Notes: a model not told the origin generated them from the sequence alone. Counted from the first letter of the stretch, positions 1-8,103 are shown. The stretch: 33,587 nucleotides of DNA from Desulfobacterales bacterium (GCA_018399235.1 JAGYOX010000023.1:1-33587), one strand, 5' to 3'. Translations and numbers: made by a program.

Positions 1-59
1 TTGATCTTGACAAAAAATCCTGGTTTTCGTTCGGACACTAAGTAACTTAATCGTACTCA

Positions 60-77
60 GTCCCGCACAAGCGGGAC
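60..77. repeat. Perfect 7-bp hairpin GTCCCGC-ACAA-GCGGGAC
   Basis: The two arms are exact reverse complements around a 4-base loop. No T-run follows, so a classical intrinsic terminator is unlikely. It sits directly beside the hexamer inverted repeat and may be part of the same repeat unit. Confidence 0.6.
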
Positions 78-79
78 GG

Positions 80-154
80 TTCTCGTGCTCGTACTCGTAC
101 TCGAAAAATAAAAGCCGATGACGAGAACGAGCACGAGCACGAGTACGAGTACGA
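80..154. repeat. Inverted pair of hexamer arrays (ACGAGC/ACGAGT words)
   Basis: The left arm (80-103) is built of six-base words such as TCTCGT, GCTCGT and ACTCGT. The right arm (121-154) is built of their complements ACGAGA, ACGAGC and ACGAGT. The 17-base spacer between them is A-rich. The transcript would fold into a hairpin of more than 20 bp. Its 6-base period differs from the 7-base period of most other arrays in the window. Confidence 0.75.
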
Positions 155-201
155 ATCAAACGTTCATTTCTGCAAAAATGCCGTGCCAGGGGAACAGACC
201 G

Positions 202-219
202 CTTTTTACGAAGCCATCA
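202..219 (-). repeat. Fragment of the dispersed TCGTAAAAAGTC element
   Basis: CTTTTTACGAAGCCATCA here is the exact reverse complement of the outer end of the element at 8640-8789 (bases 8632-8649). An 18-bp exact match between two intergenic sites 8.4 kb apart supports a dispersed family. No second arm was found on the other side, so this is probably a remnant. Confidence 0.55.
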
Positions 220-385
220 TTCATTAATTAATCCATGACGGCGGCCCATCGATGATTTCGGAATAGGCTATTCCAGCTTGAGCTATCTTTCACGCTTTCC
301 CTTCACTACCCTTAAGCCGGTTTTTGCCCCGTTTTATCCTCCTCCCGCTTGTTTGGGCAACAGGAATTGATTTTTTCGCAAACAA

Positions 386-1021
386 GTGAGATTATCCATC
401 CCATCGGCAATCATAATCGAAATAACGGCAAGACAGAAAGCAGCGAAAATTTTGGCTGAAAAACGCTTCTCCAATGTGGCGGGGTTCGATGATGCCCCTT
501 TTGCCAGGGATCACAAGGGAAAAGTAAAGCTTGTGGGCACGGTTTACGCGGCCCTGCGATTTGACGGGGTGCTGGTCGGCGAGGTGGAAAAAGACGGCTT
601 TGACGCAGCCGCCCAACTGGCCAAGCTGGTTGGCGATTCCAGATTTAACGGGCACATTCAGCTTATTATGCTGCAGGGGATCGCTTTTGCGGGCTTTAAC
701 GTGGTGGATGTATTTTTCCTGTATGAGCAGCTGGGGCTTCCATTGCTCGTTGTTGCCCGCAGGAAACCGGATATGGCGTCAATCCGCAGGGCGCTTTTAT
801 CCCACATTGAAGCGGGAAAAGAAAAGTGGGCCGTGCTTGAACGCCTGGGCGAGATGGAGCCGCTGGGCAGCGTGTTTGTCCAACGGGTGGGCCTGTCCCT
901 GGATCAGGCGTCAGATGTTATGGATCAGTTTGCTGTTCACGGCAATATCCCCGAACCTTTGCGAACCGCCCATATCATCGCCGGGGCGCTGGCGTATGGG
1001 CACAGCCGGGGCAGCGTTTAG
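386..1021 (+). CDS. DUF99 (UPF0215) family protein
   Basis: A 211-residue protein with the hallmarks of the DUF99 family: a GFDDAPF block near residue 33, an RFDGVLVGEVEKDGFDA segment, the central LQGIAFAGFNVVDVFFLYEQ block, RKPDMASIRRAL, and a C-terminal GNIPEPLRTAHIIAGAL block. The family has been linked by fold to endonuclease V/RNase H-like enzymes, but its role in bacteria is not established. I see no membrane segment or signal peptide, so it should be cytoplasmic. The start is uncertain. GTG at 386 gives about 30 residues ahead of the conserved block, and an in-frame TTG at 452 would give a more typical N-terminus. Neither has a strong ribosome binding site. It leads a same-strand run with the PPC protein and the ABC genes. 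Confidence 0.8.
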   Translation: MRLSIPSAIIIEITARQKAAKILAEKRFSNVAGFDDAPFARDHKGKVKLVGTVYAALRFDGVLVGEVEKDGFDAAAQLAKLVGDSRFNGHIQLIMLQGIAFAGFNVVDVFFLYEQLGLPLLVVARRKPDMASIRRALLSHIEAGKEKWAVLERLGEMEPLGSVFVQRVGLSLDQASDVMDQFAVHGNIPEPLRTAHIIAGALAYGHSRGSV

Positions 1022-1074
1022 CCTGCAAGCCCCCCCGTTGACAGAAAACAAAAACAAGAAATAAGGAGTAAACC

Positions 1075-1506
1075 ATGGCGGGTGTGGAGAAAATCGAAAA
1101 AAAAGCGGCCTATATGGGCAGGCTTTCGCATGGCGCGGATCTTCTGGAAGAATTAACAAAAATATGTACAGACCGGGGTATTGAATGCGGTCGGGTCGAG
1201 GCCATCGGCGCCGTCCAGAAGGCGTGCGTCGGCTATTACGATCAAAACCGGCGGGAATATCAATTTAATACGCTGGATGCCCCAATGGAGATTCTTAAGC
1301 TTTCGGGAAACGTCTCTATAAAAGAAGGCGCTCCCATGGTGCATGCCCATATCACCCTTGCCGACGATAAAGGCCGGGCCTTTGGCGGCCACTTGGCACC
1401 CGGAACGATCATATTCGCGTGCGAATGTTTAATTGAAGCATTTGACGGCCCGTCTTTCATGCGGACCCATGATGAAGAAACGGGCCTTGCACTTTGGGAT
1501 ATGTAG
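1075..1506 (+). CDS. PPC-domain (DUF296, PD1-like) protein
   Basis: A 143-residue single-domain protein matching the PPC/DUF296 family (plant and prokaryote conserved, PD1-like). The diagnostic block is MVHAHITLADDKGRAFGGHL (88-107). It carries the H90-x-H92 and H106 residues that bind a metal in characterised prokaryotic members. Those members form trimers. DNA binding is known for plant AT-hook versions and should not be assumed here, since no AT-hook is present. The start is well supported: AGGAG at 1062-1066 lies 8 bases before the ATG. It lies 53 bases after the DUF99 gene and 20 bases before the ABC ATPase, so co-transcription is likely. Confidence 0.85.
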   Translation: MAGVEKIEKKAAYMGRLSHGADLLEELTKICTDRGIECGRVEAIGAVQKACVGYYDQNRREYQFNTLDAPMEILKLSGNVSIKEGAPMVHAHITLADDKGRAFGGHLAPGTIIFACECLIEAFDGPSFMRTHDEETGLALWDM

Positions 1507-1526
1507 TATTTTCGGAAAGTTTTAAA

Positions 1527-2294
1527 ATGAACCCGGTTGTCGAAGTCAAAGACGTATACAAGTCATTTAAAGCCGTTAAGGCGGTGAGGGGCGTCTCCCT
1601 TGCCATTGAAAGGGGGCAGTTTACAGGTCTTTTGGGGCCCAACGGCGCGGGTAAAACAACCCTGGTGGAGATGATCGAGGGCATCCAGAATCCCGATCGC
1701 GGTGAAATCCGCATACTCGGTAAGGAATGGAAGTCAAACGGAGATGAGCTCCACCGGGCCATCGGCCTGTCCCTTCAAGAAACCCGGTTTATCGACAAAC
1801 TGACAGTTTGGGAGACTATAAGGCTGTTCGCCAGTTTCTATGATCTCGGGAAAACGCGGGTAAACGAAATTTTAGGGGTCATCGGTCTGTCTGAAAAGAA
1901 AGACGCCTATACGGTCAACCTCTCCGGTGGACAGCGGCAGTGTCTGGCCTTAGGGCTTTCCCTGATTAACCGGCCGCAGATCCTGCTTCTGGATGAGCCC
2001 ACCACCGGGCTGGATCCCAATGCCCGGCGGGAGATCTGGTCGATTCTGCTGGATCTCAAGGAACATACTCAGACCTCGCTGATCTTGACTACACACTACA
2101 TGGAAGAGGCTGAGCAGCTCTGCGACTATATACTGATCATGAACCGGGGTAAAGTATTAAAGGAGGGCACGCTGGAGGATTTGCTGGAAGAAGATTATGG
2201 GGATAAGACGGTTTACCCGAAAGATATGGAATGCCGCCGGAAGACCCTGGATGATCTGTTTACCTCCATGACGGGCAGGCGGTTGGATGAATAG
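1527..2294 (+). CDS. ABC transporter ATP-binding protein (ABC-2 exporter type)
   Basis: A 255-residue nucleotide-binding subunit. It has a Walker A GPNGAGKTT (37-45), a signature LSGGQRQ, a Walker B ILLLDEPTTGLD and a switch histidine in LTTHYMEEAEQL. The sequence is of the CcmA/DrrA-like class that powers ABC-2 exporters. I chose ATG 1527, preceded by GGAAAG, over the in-frame TTG at 1494 because the protein then begins just ahead of the usual first beta strand and does not overlap the PPC gene. The last bases overlap the permease gene by 8, which indicates translational coupling and a two-component exporter. The substrate cannot be told from sequence. Confidence 0.93.
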   Translation: MNPVVEVKDVYKSFKAVKAVRGVSLAIERGQFTGLLGPNGAGKTTLVEMIEGIQNPDRGEIRILGKEWKSNGDELHRAIGLSLQETRFIDKLTVWETIRLFASFYDLGKTRVNEILGVIGLSEKKDAYTVNLSGGQRQCLALGLSLINRPQILLLDEPTTGLDPNARREIWSILLDLKEHTQTSLILTTHYMEEAEQLCDYILIMNRGKVLKEGTLEDLLEEDYGDKTVYPKDMECRRKTLDDLFTSMTGRRLDE

Positions 2295-3429
2295 ATGGTT
2301 TCAGCCCATACAGATGGCTCACTTAGTAGCCGCCCATTTTAAGGAGGTCATTCGGCAGCCGGCGGTGATTTTCTGGGGAATTATTTTTCCGATTCTTATA
2401 TCGTTGGGATTGGGCCTCGCATTTACCCAGCAGACAGAGGTCGAAAGGCATGTGGCGGTTGTTTTGGATGATGAAGTCGCCGGGGCCCATGATGCGAAGG
2501 GGAGAATTGATGGTTTTCTTGAAACCCATGCCATTCCTGTTCAATCCAGTGAAGGCGGGGCTGCTTGTTATCGGTTAACCATATCGAACGATCAAATGGG
2601 AAGCACGCGGTTTGTTTTTATCGAAACCGGGTGGCGGGAGGCCATGAAACTGATAAAGCGCGGCAATATCAGCCTTATCATTACAGAAGAAAACCGGAAG
2701 GTCCGGTATCACTTTGACCCCGCAAACCCGGAGGCCCAGATCACCTATCTTGAGCTCTCAAGGATACTTTCCGGAGAAGCCCCGCTGGGTGCAGCGTTCG
2801 GAAGAAATGTCGATCCCCTGACCGTCAAGGGATCCCGTTATATCGATTTTCTGGTTCCAGGGCTTATCTCTATGGGAATCATGATGTCATGCATGTGGGG
2901 GATCAGCTATGGGATGATCGAGAAGCGGTCCAAGAAAATGCTGCGCCGCATGGTAGCCACCCCCATGCGAAAATCCCATTTCCTGATCGCCCTGATGGTG
3001 GTGAGGATCGCCATGAATTTTATTGAGGCGGGCCTGCTTTTTTTATTTGCCTGGTTTGCCTTTGATATTGCGATTCAGGGTAGCCTGATCGCCCTGTTTG
3101 TTATATTTATCGCGGGTAATATCGCCTTTGGCGGCATCGCCATATTGGTCTCTTCGCATACCGCCAACACGGAAATCGGAAACGGGCTGATCAATGCGGT
3201 GGTGCTTCCCATGTCGGTGCTATCCGGCATTTTTTTCAGCTATCACAATTTTCCGGACTGGAGCCTCCCGGTGATTGAAAAACTGCCGCTGACGCTTCTG
3301 ACAGACGGTATTCGCAGTATTTTTATTGAAGGGGCGGGATTCGCCGAAACCGGTGTGCCCGCCATGTTATTATTTGTTATCGGCATCGTCTTTTTTTCAG
3401 CTGGACTGAGGGCTTTTAAATGGCATTGA
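2287..3429 (+). CDS. ABC-2 type transporter permease
   Basis: A 380-residue integral membrane subunit partnered with the ATPase whose gene it overlaps. It has one N-terminal membrane segment (about 27-46) and then a long extracytoplasmic region (about 50-190). Five or so membrane segments follow, ending with LLFVIGIVFFSAGL near the C-terminus. The order TM1, large outside domain, TM2-6 is typical of ABC2_membrane_3/YhbR-like permeases. The motif GSRYIDFLVPGLISMGIMMS marks the entry to TM2. A cytoplasmic loop EKRSKKMLRRMVATPMRK between TM2 and TM3 is characteristic of ABC-2 permeases. The exported compound is unknown. No adaptor or outer membrane partner is adjacent. Confidence 0.9.
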   Translation: MNRWFQPIQMAHLVAAHFKEVIRQPAVIFWGIIFPILISLGLGLAFTQQTEVERHVAVVLDDEVAGAHDAKGRIDGFLETHAIPVQSSEGGAACYRLTISNDQMGSTRFVFIETGWREAMKLIKRGNISLIITEENRKVRYHFDPANPEAQITYLELSRILSGEAPLGAAFGRNVDPLTVKGSRYIDFLVPGLISMGIMMSCMWGISYGMIEKRSKKMLRRMVATPMRKSHFLIALMVVRIAMNFIEAGLLFLFAWFAFDIAIQGSLIALFVIFIAGNIAFGGIAILVSSHTANTEIGNGLINAVVLPMSVLSGIFFSYHNFPDWSLPVIEKLPLTLLTDGIRSIFIEGAGFAETGVPAMLLFVIGIVFFSAGLRAFKWH

Positions 3430-3470
3430 GGCATCGATCTTGGACTTTTTGAAGAGAACAGTTATATTAC

Positions 3471-3498
3471 AACTGAAAACTGACACCTGAACACTTTT
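3471..3498. repeat. Short degenerate heptamer run
   Basis: Four consecutive 7-base words (AACTGAA, AACTGAC, ACCTGAA, CACTTTT) lie in the gap between the ABC permease and the MoxR gene. They resemble the heptamer arrays of the right half in style but are few and degenerate, so this call is tentative. Confidence 0.35.
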
Positions 3499-3550
3499 CA
3501 AAACCAAGGGGGCATCCATCGCAAAGGCAAAACAGGCCGTTCAACCGGTC

Positions 3551-4468
3551 ATGAATGAAGAATTTGAAAATATCGTCCGGCAAATCAGCAGCGTCGTTCG
3601 GGGCAAAGAGGCCCATGTGAGGCTGGCGCTTACCTGTCTTTTTGCCAGGGGGCATCTTTTGATCGAAGACCTGCCCGGTATTGGCAAAACCACATTGGCC
3701 AAGGTGCTTGCCAAATGTCTTGGCCTTGAGTTCCAACGCATACAGTGCACCAGTGATATGCTGCCCGGAGATATTCTGGGTGTTTCCATTTTCGACCAGA
3801 ATGCCGGCAGCTTTTATTTTCATCCTGGCCCGATATTTACCCAGATTCTTTTGGCGGATGAAATTAACCGTGCCACCCCAAAGACGCAAAGCGCCCTGCT
3901 TGAGGCCATGGAAGAGGAACAGGTGACCATTGAGGGGAAAACCCGGGGGCTGGGGCAGCCCTTTTTCGTGATTGCCACCCAGAACCCGCTTGAATACGCG
4001 GGTACGTTTCCGCTGCCGGAATCTCAGATGGACCGTTTCCTGATGCGTATTGAGCTCGGATACCCGGATCGTAAAGCGGAAAAAATGATTCTTCAGGGTG
4101 AGGGGGCCCAGGCCGCGCTTGAGAATATGTCCCATTGCATGTTAAAAGATGATGTTTTAAAAATTCAGGAACAGGTTACCCATGTTCATACCTCGGATGC
4201 ATTTCTGGATTATCTGCAGGATATTCTCCATTTTAGCCGCAGTTCCCCCCATTTTCAGGTGGGGCTGTCGCCGCGGGCCGGCCTTTCACTTTCACGGGCG
4301 TCCCGGTCATGGGCCTATCTGCATGGCCGGGATTATACGATTCCGGAGGATCTCCAGAAGGTCCTCCTATGGGTGGTCGGCCACCGCCTCCGCACCCGGC
4401 AGGACCGGATGGAAATACCGCGCAACAAATTGATCGATTTATTCAAAGAAGTACCGGTACCGGTTTGA
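3551..4468 (+). CDS. MoxR-family AAA+ ATPase
   Basis: A 305-residue MoxR-type AAA+ ATPase, probably a chaperone for the maturation or regulation of partner proteins. The Walker A is LPGIGKTT (41-48), the Walker B is LLADEINR with D103-E104, and PKTQSALLEAMEEEQVTIEG follows, which is nearly diagnostic of MoxR. Sensor-1 (IATQNPLEYAGTFPLPESQMDRF) and the C-terminal lid are present. It heads the classic moxR / DUF58 / transglutaminase arrangement. ATG 3551 has no good ribosome binding site. A strong AAGGGGG (3506-3512) lies instead just ahead of an in-frame ATC codon (3518), which would add 11 residues. The true start may therefore be upstream and non-canonical. Confidence 0.92.
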   Translation: MNEEFENIVRQISSVVRGKEAHVRLALTCLFARGHLLIEDLPGIGKTTLAKVLAKCLGLEFQRIQCTSDMLPGDILGVSIFDQNAGSFYFHPGPIFTQILLADEINRATPKTQSALLEAMEEEQVTIEGKTRGLGQPFFVIATQNPLEYAGTFPLPESQMDRFLMRIELGYPDRKAEKMILQGEGAQAALENMSHCMLKDDVLKIQEQVTHVHTSDAFLDYLQDILHFSRSSPHFQVGLSPRAGLSLSRASRSWAYLHGRDYTIPEDLQKVLLWVVGHRLRTRQDRMEIPRNKLIDLFKEVPVPV

Positions 4469-5397
4469 AGAAACGTCCCTTATCCATCCCTGCGGATGCA
4501 TCATTGCCTATAAGGCTGACCCGCCGGCAGATATATATTCTTCCCACCCGCCATGGGGTACTTTTTCTTCTTGTCCTCTTTGCCATGCTGCTGGGTTCGA
4601 TTAATTACAACAACAACCTGGGGTTTCTTCTCGTTTTTCTTCTGGGGGGCATGGTGCTTGTCTCAATTATTCATACCTGGCGAAACCTACTGGGACTAAA
4701 AATTCTATCAGTGACCGCAGCCCCCGTGTTTGCCGGGGAAACCGCCGTTTTCCATTTGTTTGTTCGATCAGAGACCCTGAAGCGAAAGGGTGTTGGGTTT
4801 GGATTTGAAAAATCGGCGCGGCGCATCGAAACCATCCCTGCCGGGACCGAGACAACGGCGTCGGTGCCTGTGGAAACGGTGCGCCGCGGGCTGTATTCTT
4901 CCGGGAAATTGATCATCGCCACCCGTTTTCCCCTGGGCCTTTTTCGGGCCTGGTCGAACCTGGACACCGGGGCTTCCGTCGTGGTTTACCCGAAACCGAT
5001 CGCCGCTTCGATTAACCTGATAGATGGTTTTGATGCGGGTGATGACAAAAAAACGACGGAGACGAGGGGCGTGGATGACTTCAAGGGCCTTAAACAATAC
5101 CGGCCGGGTGATGCCATTCAGCATATCTCCTGGAAAACGCTTTCCAGGGGCCATGGAATGTTCACAAAGGAGTTTTTTGGCGAGAATAGCGGCTCAGTGG
5201 TGTTGGACTACTCAACCGTTCAGGGCGTAGATATGGAAGAGAGGCTGTCGAAGCTTGCGGATATGATAATTCAGGTCAGCCGGATGGAAACGGCTTACGG
5301 TTTGAGTCTACCGGGCAGATACCTGCCGCCCGATAAGGGGGACCGGCACAAGCATGAATGCCTGAAAACGCTCGCCTTATTCGATTTTGATGAATGA
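4465..5397 (+). CDS. DUF58 domain membrane protein
   Basis: About 310 residues. Two hydrophobic segments near the N-terminus (HGVLFLLVLFAMLLGSI and LGFLLVFLLGGMVLVSII) anchor a cytoplasmic or periplasmic region. This region ends in the DUF58 block YRPGDAIQHISWKTLSR, followed by a vWA-like strand (SVVLDYSTV). I chose TTG 4465 because it overlaps the MoxR stop codon by 3 bases and starts just before the first membrane segment. Starting at the ATG 4309 would instead translate through the end of moxR out of frame. DUF58 proteins are the regular partner of MoxR ATPases and transglutaminase-like proteins. Their exact biochemical role is not settled. Confidence 0.88.
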   Translation: MKKRPLSIPADASLPIRLTRRQIYILPTRHGVLFLLVLFAMLLGSINYNNNLGFLLVFLLGGMVLVSIIHTWRNLLGLKILSVTAAPVFAGETAVFHLFVRSETLKRKGVGFGFEKSARRIETIPAGTETTASVPVETVRRGLYSSGKLIIATRFPLGLFRAWSNLDTGASVVVYPKPIAASINLIDGFDAGDDKKTTETRGVDDFKGLKQYRPGDAIQHISWKTLSRGHGMFTKEFFGENSGSVVLDYSTVQGVDMEERLSKLADMIIQVSRMETAYGLSLPGRYLPPDKGDRHKHECLKTLALFDFDE

Positions 5398-5404
5398 ATA
5401 GTTC

Positions 5405-7333
5405 ATGAATGACCAGGATAAATACCTTCCACACATTATTTCAGCATTGATTATTGCCATTCTGCCGCATCTGGGCCGGCTCCCGATCTGGATTATTGTA
5501 TGGTGTACGGCCATGTGGGGGTATATCCTGATTTCTTTGAAGTTTCAGTGGCCCCGCCCGAACAGAGCGGTTCGGATTATATTATCCGTGCTTGGCCTTA
5601 TCGGGTTGCTGGCTACCTACAGTTATCGAATCGGGCCGAATGCTTACTTGGGTCTTCTTGCCATAATGGCGGCGCTTAAACCGTTTGAGATAAGCACCCA
5701 CCGGGACCGGATGATCAGCCTTTTCCTGGCATATTTTATCGTTATCACCAGCCTGCTTCAGTCCGAATCCTTGTCCATCACCCTCTATATGTTCCTGTCC
5801 GTGTTTGTCACCACTGGGGCGTTGATTCGAATAAACGATCCTATGGGCAGATTTAAAACGGATCTCAGGCTGGCCGGTATCATCATGGCCCAGGCGATTC
5901 CGCTGATGGTCATTCTGTTTTTCCTTTTTCCCCGGATTCAGGGCAGTATTTTTGGCCTTTCCCAGGCGCCGGCCGGAAAAACCGGTTTCTCGGAGTGGTT
6001 AAGGCCGGGCAGTATTGCACGGCTGGTGGAGAATAATGATATCGCATTTCGCGCCGAATTTGAAAAAAATATGCCGCCGGCCGGGCAGCTTTATTGGCGG
6101 GGTATTGTTTTCCATGAGTTTGACGGTACAAATTGGCACCGGTTGAAGCGGCTTCCAGAAATCGGCCATTTGCCGGAAGGCCGAAAAGCGGTTGCCTATA
6201 CCGTTGCTTTGGAGCCCCATGGCGATCGTTGGTTGTTTGTGCTGGACCGCCCGGCATCAAAACCGAAATGGACGCGTCTGCACGCGGACTATACCCTCAG
6301 GAACATGCGGCCGGTGAACCGGAAAAAATATTATGAGATGACCTCTTTCCCTTCGCCCCGAAAAGGCTCCCTATGGGGGGTGGAAGCAGCCGAACAGCTT
6401 CCAAAAAAGGGGAACCCAAAATCCCGAAAGCTGGCGGCAGATTTTGCCGAAAACGCGGTGTCGGTAAATGAAATCGTGGGCCGGGCCATGATGTATCTTC
6501 AGGACAACGGGTTTGTGTATACATTGCAGCCCCCGGTGCTGGGCCGGGACCCCATAGACGATTTCCTGTTTCAATCCAGAAGGGGCTATTGCGAGCACTA
6601 TGCGTCGGCATTTGCCTTTCTCATGCGGGCGGCCGGAGTACCGGCCCGGATTGTCGGCGGCTATCTTGGTGGTGAGGTCAACCCGTTCGGGGATTACCTG
6701 ATTATTCGACAGTCCGACGCGCATGTATGGGTGGAGGTCTGGTCCGAAGAAAAGGGTTGGATACGGGTAGATCCCACCTCTGCAGTGGCGCCGCAGCGGA
6801 TTACGGAAGGAGTCTCCGGGGCGCTGCTGGAAGGGGAATTCTCAGGCGGCCTGTTCGGCGGCTGGTTTGATCAGGTGCGCTTCGGCTGGGACGCCGTCAG
6901 TTCAAGCTGGGAAGCATGGTTCAGCGGGTATTCCCACCTGGAGCAGGAATTGCTGCTTGAGCGTTTTGGAATCCGGATGGGATCATGGAAGGGGCCGCTG
7001 ACGGTCTTTTTGCTGGTTTTTGGGTCGATTTTTCTAATTACAGGGATATATGTATTTTTTCAATTAAAGCCGGTGGCCATGGAAAAAGACCGGGTCCGAA
7101 TATGCTATGAAAAATTCTGCAGCAATCTGGAAAAGGCCGGCCTCCCAAGACCGCCGGAAAAGGGTCCATTGGATTTCGGCAGCCAGGTCGCGCGGGAGCG
7201 GCCGGATTTAAAACCGGCGGTGGATGAGATCATTCAGCTTTATATCGGGCTTCGGTATCGGCATGGCCATAATATTGATATGGAAAAGCGGTTTTGTAGG
7301 CTGGTGAGAGGCTTTAGGCCTCGGAAAAAATAG
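5405..7333 (+). CDS. TgpA-like membrane transglutaminase (DUF3488-transglutaminase-DUF4129)
   Basis: A 642-residue protein. About six membrane segments (residues 10-190) are followed by a periplasmic transglutaminase-like domain, one further membrane segment (about 530-555), and a cytoplasmic tail of the DUF4129 type. The catalytic triad is visible: C396 in RRGYCEHYASAF, H440 in DAHVWVEVW and D456 in IRVDPTSAV. The architecture matches TgpA of Pseudomonas and its relatives. It starts 7 bases after the DUF58 gene, so moxR, DUF58 and this gene form one operon. The natural substrate of such proteins is not known; a role in peptide crosslinking or hydrolysis in the periplasm is inferred from the triad. 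Confidence 0.92.
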   Translation: MNDQDKYLPHIISALIIAILPHLGRLPIWIIVWCTAMWGYILISLKFQWPRPNRAVRIILSVLGLIGLLATYSYRIGPNAYLGLLAIMAALKPFEISTHRDRMISLFLAYFIVITSLLQSESLSITLYMFLSVFVTTGALIRINDPMGRFKTDLRLAGIIMAQAIPLMVILFFLFPRIQGSIFGLSQAPAGKTGFSEWLRPGSIARLVENNDIAFRAEFEKNMPPAGQLYWRGIVFHEFDGTNWHRLKRLPEIGHLPEGRKAVAYTVALEPHGDRWLFVLDRPASKPKWTRLHADYTLRNMRPVNRKKYYEMTSFPSPRKGSLWGVEAAEQLPKKGNPKSRKLAADFAENAVSVNEIVGRAMMYLQDNGFVYTLQPPVLGRDPIDDFLFQSRRGYCEHYASAFAFLMRAAGVPARIVGGYLGGEVNPFGDYLIIRQSDAHVWVEVWSEEKGWIRVDPTSAVAPQRITEGVSGALLEGEFSGGLFGGWFDQVRFGWDAVSSSWEAWFSGYSHLEQELLLERFGIRMGSWKGPLTVFLLVFGSIFLITGIYVFFQLKPVAMEKDRVRICYEKFCSNLEKAGLPRPPEKGPLDFGSQVARERPDLKPAVDEIIQLYIGLRYRHGHNIDMEKRFCRLVRGFRPRKK

Positions 7334-7378
7334 CAGTTATTTATTGATGTACAGGTAGTCAAGTCAAGATAAAAAAAA

Positions 7379-7407
7379 TTGACCAACTTGGTCCGTTTTG
7401 GTATAGT
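7379..7407 (+). promoter_or_regulatory. Sigma70-type promoter of the vapBC pair
   Basis: TTGACC (7379-7384) and TATAGT (7402-7407) are separated by exactly 17 bases, close to the sigma70 consensus. The -10 ends 43 bases before the antitoxin start. The preceding gene ends at 7333, so this promoter would serve the toxin-antitoxin pair alone. Confidence 0.65.
7381..7393. promoter_or_regulatory. Palindromic operator candidate GACCAACTTGGTC
   Basis: A perfect 13-base palindrome with a single central base (6-bp half sites GACCAA and TTGGTC) overlaps the -35 and spacer of the promoter. Phd/YefM and VapB antitoxins normally repress their own operons by binding such sites, so this is the natural place for autoregulation. 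It is inferred from position and symmetry. Confidence 0.55.
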
Positions 7408-7450
7408 AAACCATCAATAACCTATTAGACTTGGAGGCGGTGAGATTACC

Positions 7451-7687
7451 ATGAAGATCGTCAATATATCCGAAGCAAAGACCAACCTTTCCAAGCTGGT
7501 TGCGCTTGTTTATCGGGGTGAGAGAGTGGTTATAGCCAAAAATAACCTTCCGCTTGTTGACCTGGTTGTTCATAAGCCGGAGGGGAAAAGGAAGCTTGGC
7601 CTGTTGGCAGGAAAATTTAGCGTGCCGGATAACATAATGGCAGAGGATGAAGAAATAAATTCCATGTTCTATAGCAACGACAAATGA
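7451..7687 (+). CDS. Phd/YefM-family antitoxin (VapB role)
   Basis: A 78-residue antitoxin. The N-terminal 45 residues carry the Phd/YefM DNA-binding fold pattern: KIVNISEAKTNLSKLVALV, then GERVVIAKNNLPLVDLV. The C-terminal tail (KRKLGLLAGKFSVPDNI) is the kind of extended segment that wraps a PIN toxin. A GGAGG at 7433-7437 and a closer GGTGAG precede the ATG. The stop codon overlaps the toxin start (ATGA at 7684), so translation is coupled. It would neutralise the PIN toxin and, with it, repress the promoter at 7379-7407. Confidence 0.88.
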   Translation: MKIVNISEAKTNLSKLVALVYRGERVVIAKNNLPLVDLVVHKPEGKRKLGLLAGKFSVPDNIMAEDEEINSMFYSNDK

Positions 7688-8055
7688 ATATTATTATCGA
7701 TACGCATATTTTTCTTTGGGCATTATCCGATCCCGCTCGGATCAATGAGGCAAAACGGTCAGCGTTGGAAGATTTGTCAAATACGATATATGTCAGCGCT
7801 GTCACTATTGCCGAACTCATGATAAAGGCATCTTTAAAAAAACTTCGAATGGGTTTTAATCCATTGGAAATGGCTACAGAAAGCGGTTTCGGGTTACTCG
7901 ATTTTAAGCCAGAAGCGGCTCTATTGCTAAAAGATATGCCATTTTATCATAAAGATCCTTTCGACCGAATGCTTGTTGCCCAGAGCATTGCCGACAATTA
8001 TCCGATCATGACGGAGGACCCTAAAATAGCCCTGTACAATTGTCGAGTGATTTAA
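7684..8055 (+). CDS. PIN-domain toxin (VapC-like ribonuclease)
   Basis: A 123-residue PIN-domain protein. The four acidic residues expected of the Mg2+-dependent RNase site are visible: D6 in IIDTHIFLW, E44 in TIAELMIKA, D94 in HKDPFDRMLVAQ and D112 in MTEDPKI. The length is usual for this subgroup, which pairs with Phd-type antitoxins. Members cleave tRNA or rRNA, but the target here is unknown. It overlaps the antitoxin gene by 4 bases. The gene looks intact and probably functional. Confidence 0.9.
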   Translation: MNIIIDTHIFLWALSDPARINEAKRSALEDLSNTIYVSAVTIAELMIKASLKKLRMGFNPLEMATESGFGLLDFKPEAALLLKDMPFYHKDPFDRMLVAQSIADNYPIMTEDPKIALYNCRVI

Positions 8056-8103
8056 TGGAAGTGTGGAAGGGCACATACGCTGCGAGGGGAGATGGCTTTC
8101 GAT

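Larger units (their letters stand above)
1..385. other. Gene-free left edge with hairpins and repeats
   Basis: No open frame here resembles a gene. The stretch holds a perfect 7-bp hairpin (60-77), a hexamer-based inverted repeat (80-154), a fragment shared with the element at 8640-8789 (202-219), and a short hairpin GGAATA-GGC-TATTCC (260-274). The promoter of the downstream plus-strand genes should lie here, but I cannot point to a convincing -35/-10 pair. Confidence 0.6.

Noticed and set aside
3467-4135. 222-codon frame on the minus strand opposite the MoxR gene
   Set aside because: The protein has no family features and lies wholly antisense to a gene with clear AAA+ motifs, so it is a shadow.
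4309-4464. Longer start of the DUF58 gene at ATG 4309
   Set aside because: It would overlap the MoxR coding region by 160 bases, and the extra residues are the MoxR gene read out of frame. TTG 4465 fits better.
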